From: CAYFHQ01 sp964342805
Lineage (GTDB): Bacteria; Bacillota; Clostridia; Peptostreptococcales; Acidaminobacteraceae
Assembly: GCA_964342805.1 (NCBI GenBank)
Contig: CAYFHQ010000159.1
Span: forward strand, 1-5,966
DNA length: 5,966 nucleotides
Direction of reading: 5' to 3'
The notes beneath the pieces were generated by a model. It saw only the letters and a program-made list of their open reading frames with translations, was not told where the DNA came from and did not search any database. The position numbers were made by a program, and so were the translations under genes. Positions 5,029 through 5,966 of this stretch are shown here, in pieces. How positions within the stretch are numbered: position 1 is the stretch's first letter; each line of letters opens with the position of its first letter.

Positions 5029-5966
5029 TTACTCAAGATTAAAAGGTACGTTATCAATAAGGATCTTATGAAGAATCCTAACAAGCTTACCTGCACAGTG
5101 ACCAAGAGCGTTGTAATGACTACGGCCCTGTGAAATTTTAAGATTGTAATAATCGCTAAAGGTTTTGTTATTCTTAACAACGTTGTGGGCGGCGTTGACT
5201 AGAGCATATCTTAGAAGTCTAGAACCGCGCTTTGACATACGTGTATTTCTGGCTTTAAAGTTTCCAGATTGATAGACGATTGGGTCAAGACCAGCAAAAG
5301 CCAAGAGCTTACCCGCGGTTTTGAACCTATGAATGTCACCGATCTCGCCAAGAATCATAGCACCATTAAGGTAGCCAATCCCAGGCACTGTCATGATAAC
5401 GGAATCGAGTGATTTCATAATGAACTTGATGTTTTCATGAACATCATCAAGCTGTCTATCCAGTAGTTCGATCTGTTCGATTGTCTGGGCTACTTGCATA
5501 GAGATGGTTGTGTCATAGACACCAACCGACTTCCGTGCTAGAACTCTTAAATCTGATGCAGTGTCTTTCTTGAAATGGCCTCTGGAAGCGACTTCAAGAA
5601 GATGCGTGAGATGAGTCAAATGCATGGAAGCAATCTCATGTGGTGCAGCTGCTTCTTTAAGCAGCGCATAGCAAGCTTTGCCATGAATACCGGATTTGAA
5701 AAAGTACTGAAGTTCAGGAAAGATTTGATCAACATAAGATGTCAGCTGAATTTTGAGCGAAGATCTGGACTTTATGAGTTTGCGTCTGAATCTACAGAAA
5801 TCACGTAATCTCATGATTTCGATGTCGTGTTTAGTGACGAAACGATGTTGTTTAAACATAAGTGCTTTAGCGATAAGAAAGGTGTCGACTTTGTCGGTTT
5901 TGGTCTTGCGGATGTTGTTTTTACGTAAGGCCGACACTTCAATAGGGTTAATGACACACACCTTGA
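5029..5966 (-). CDS. IS110-family transposase, N-terminal part beyond window
   Basis: DEDD-type recombinase that moves the element and, in the IS110 family, works with a bridge RNA pairing to donor and target DNA. The frame runs off the right edge. The GTG at 5961-5959 lies within the RuvC-like domain, so it is not the start, and roughly 80-100 residues are missing, including the first Asp and the Glu of the DEDD set. The other two Asp are visible in K-T-D-K-V-D (visible residues 21-26, counting from that GTG). A coiled-coil linker spans about 155-185. The Transposase_20 domain follows, with V-P-G-I-G at 192-196, G-L-D-P at 224-227, Q-S-G-N at 231-234 (S232 a likely catalytic serine) and S-K-R-G-S at 243-247. 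No frameshift or stop is seen across 310 residues, so the copy may be active. It is transcribed towards the secreted protein gene. Confidence 0.9.
   Translation of the reverse strand, partial: KVCVINPIEVSALRKNNIRKTKTDKVDTFLIAKALMFKQHRFVTKHDIEIMRLRDFCRFRRKLIKSRSSLKIQLTSYVDQIFPELQYFFKSGIHGKACYALLKEAAAPHEIASMHLTHLTHLLEVASRGHFKKDTASDLRVLARKSVGVYDTTISMQVAQTIEQIELLDRQLDDVHENIKFIMKSLDSVIMTVPGIGYLNGAMILGEIGDIHRFKTAGKLLAFAGLDPIVYQSGNFKARNTRMSKRGSRLLRYALVNAAHNVVKNNKTFSDYYNLKISQGRSHYNALGHCAGKLVRILHKILIDNVPFNLE

Larger units (their letters stand above)
4932..5966 (-). mobile_element. IS110-family insertion sequence, right end plus partial body
   Basis: The element is defined by its transposase gene on the minus strand, so its right (3') end faces the secreted protein gene and its left end lies beyond the window. 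The exact boundary is not visible, since IS110 elements usually lack clear terminal inverted repeats and target duplications. It must lie between about 4929 and 5028, and 4932 is a placeholder. With only about 100 bases beyond the transposase stop, there is little room for a guide RNA here. If this is an IS110-group element, its bridge RNA should be in the left end, outside the window. Confidence 0.65.

Noticed and set aside
5010..5963. Similar GTGTGTGT runs at 5013-5019 and, inverted, at 5954-5960, considered as IS ends
   Set aside because: The distal copy is inside the transposase coding sequence, and the match is low-complexity GT repeats.
1..5966. CRISPR array, tRNA or rRNA
   Set aside because: No regularly spaced identical short repeats with unique spacers, no cloverleaf-like stretch and no rRNA-like sequence was seen. 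The only repeats encode protein modules.

Overview
The window looks like a chromosomal accessory region of a Bacillota bacterium, perhaps a clostridium, though the exact lineage cannot be fixed from the sequence. The signs are strong AGGAGG-type ribosome binding sites, a low-GC Gram-positive style Sec signal peptide, a large cysteine-free exported protein, and an IS110 transposase of the kind common in that phylum. The window holds the 3' end of a Tad (tight adherence) pilus operon, a large secreted protein with the architecture of a polymorphic toxin, a broken stub where an immunity gene would be expected, and an incoming insertion sequence.

Bases 1-1709 (+ strand) carry three tightly packed genes. 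These are the 3' part of a TadE-like pseudopilin gene, a short TadG/Tad-domain protein overlapping it by 14 bases, and a TadC-like inner-membrane platform protein of the T2SSF family. Together they encode minor pilins and the platform of a type IVc (Tad/Flp) pilus. The motor ATPase, secretin-like parts and major pilin would lie upstream, outside the window.

Bases 1710-1827 are a 118-base spacer. It holds two perfect 6+3+6 inverted repeats whose centres are 30 bases apart, the second touching the ribosome binding site of the next gene. It is a candidate control region.

Bases 1828-4902 (+) encode a 1024-residue Sec-exported protein without a single cysteine. From N to C terminus it has a signal peptide, an array of G-Y-Y/W ... 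PQPDK ... W-V repeats, a duplicated module of about 44 residues, a helical and hydrophobic middle, and a compact C-terminal domain that looks like a polymorphic-toxin tip. That domain resembles, from memory, TNT/ADP-ribosyltransferase-like NAD-consuming toxins. It is the most interesting item in the window.

Bases 4903-5028 begin with a strong ribosome binding site and ATG, placed exactly where an immunity gene would start, but the frame stops after five codons. The same frame then stays open for 29 more codons before a second stop.

Bases 5029-5966 (- strand) are the 3' part of an IS110-family transposase gene running off the right edge. A reasonable reading, which is inference, is that the IS inserted into or next to the immunity gene and left the toxin without its partner at this position. 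Single-line hand counts of GC fall from about 53% in the tad genes to about 43% in the N-terminal part and 38% at the C-terminal end of the toxin gene, consistent with separate origins.
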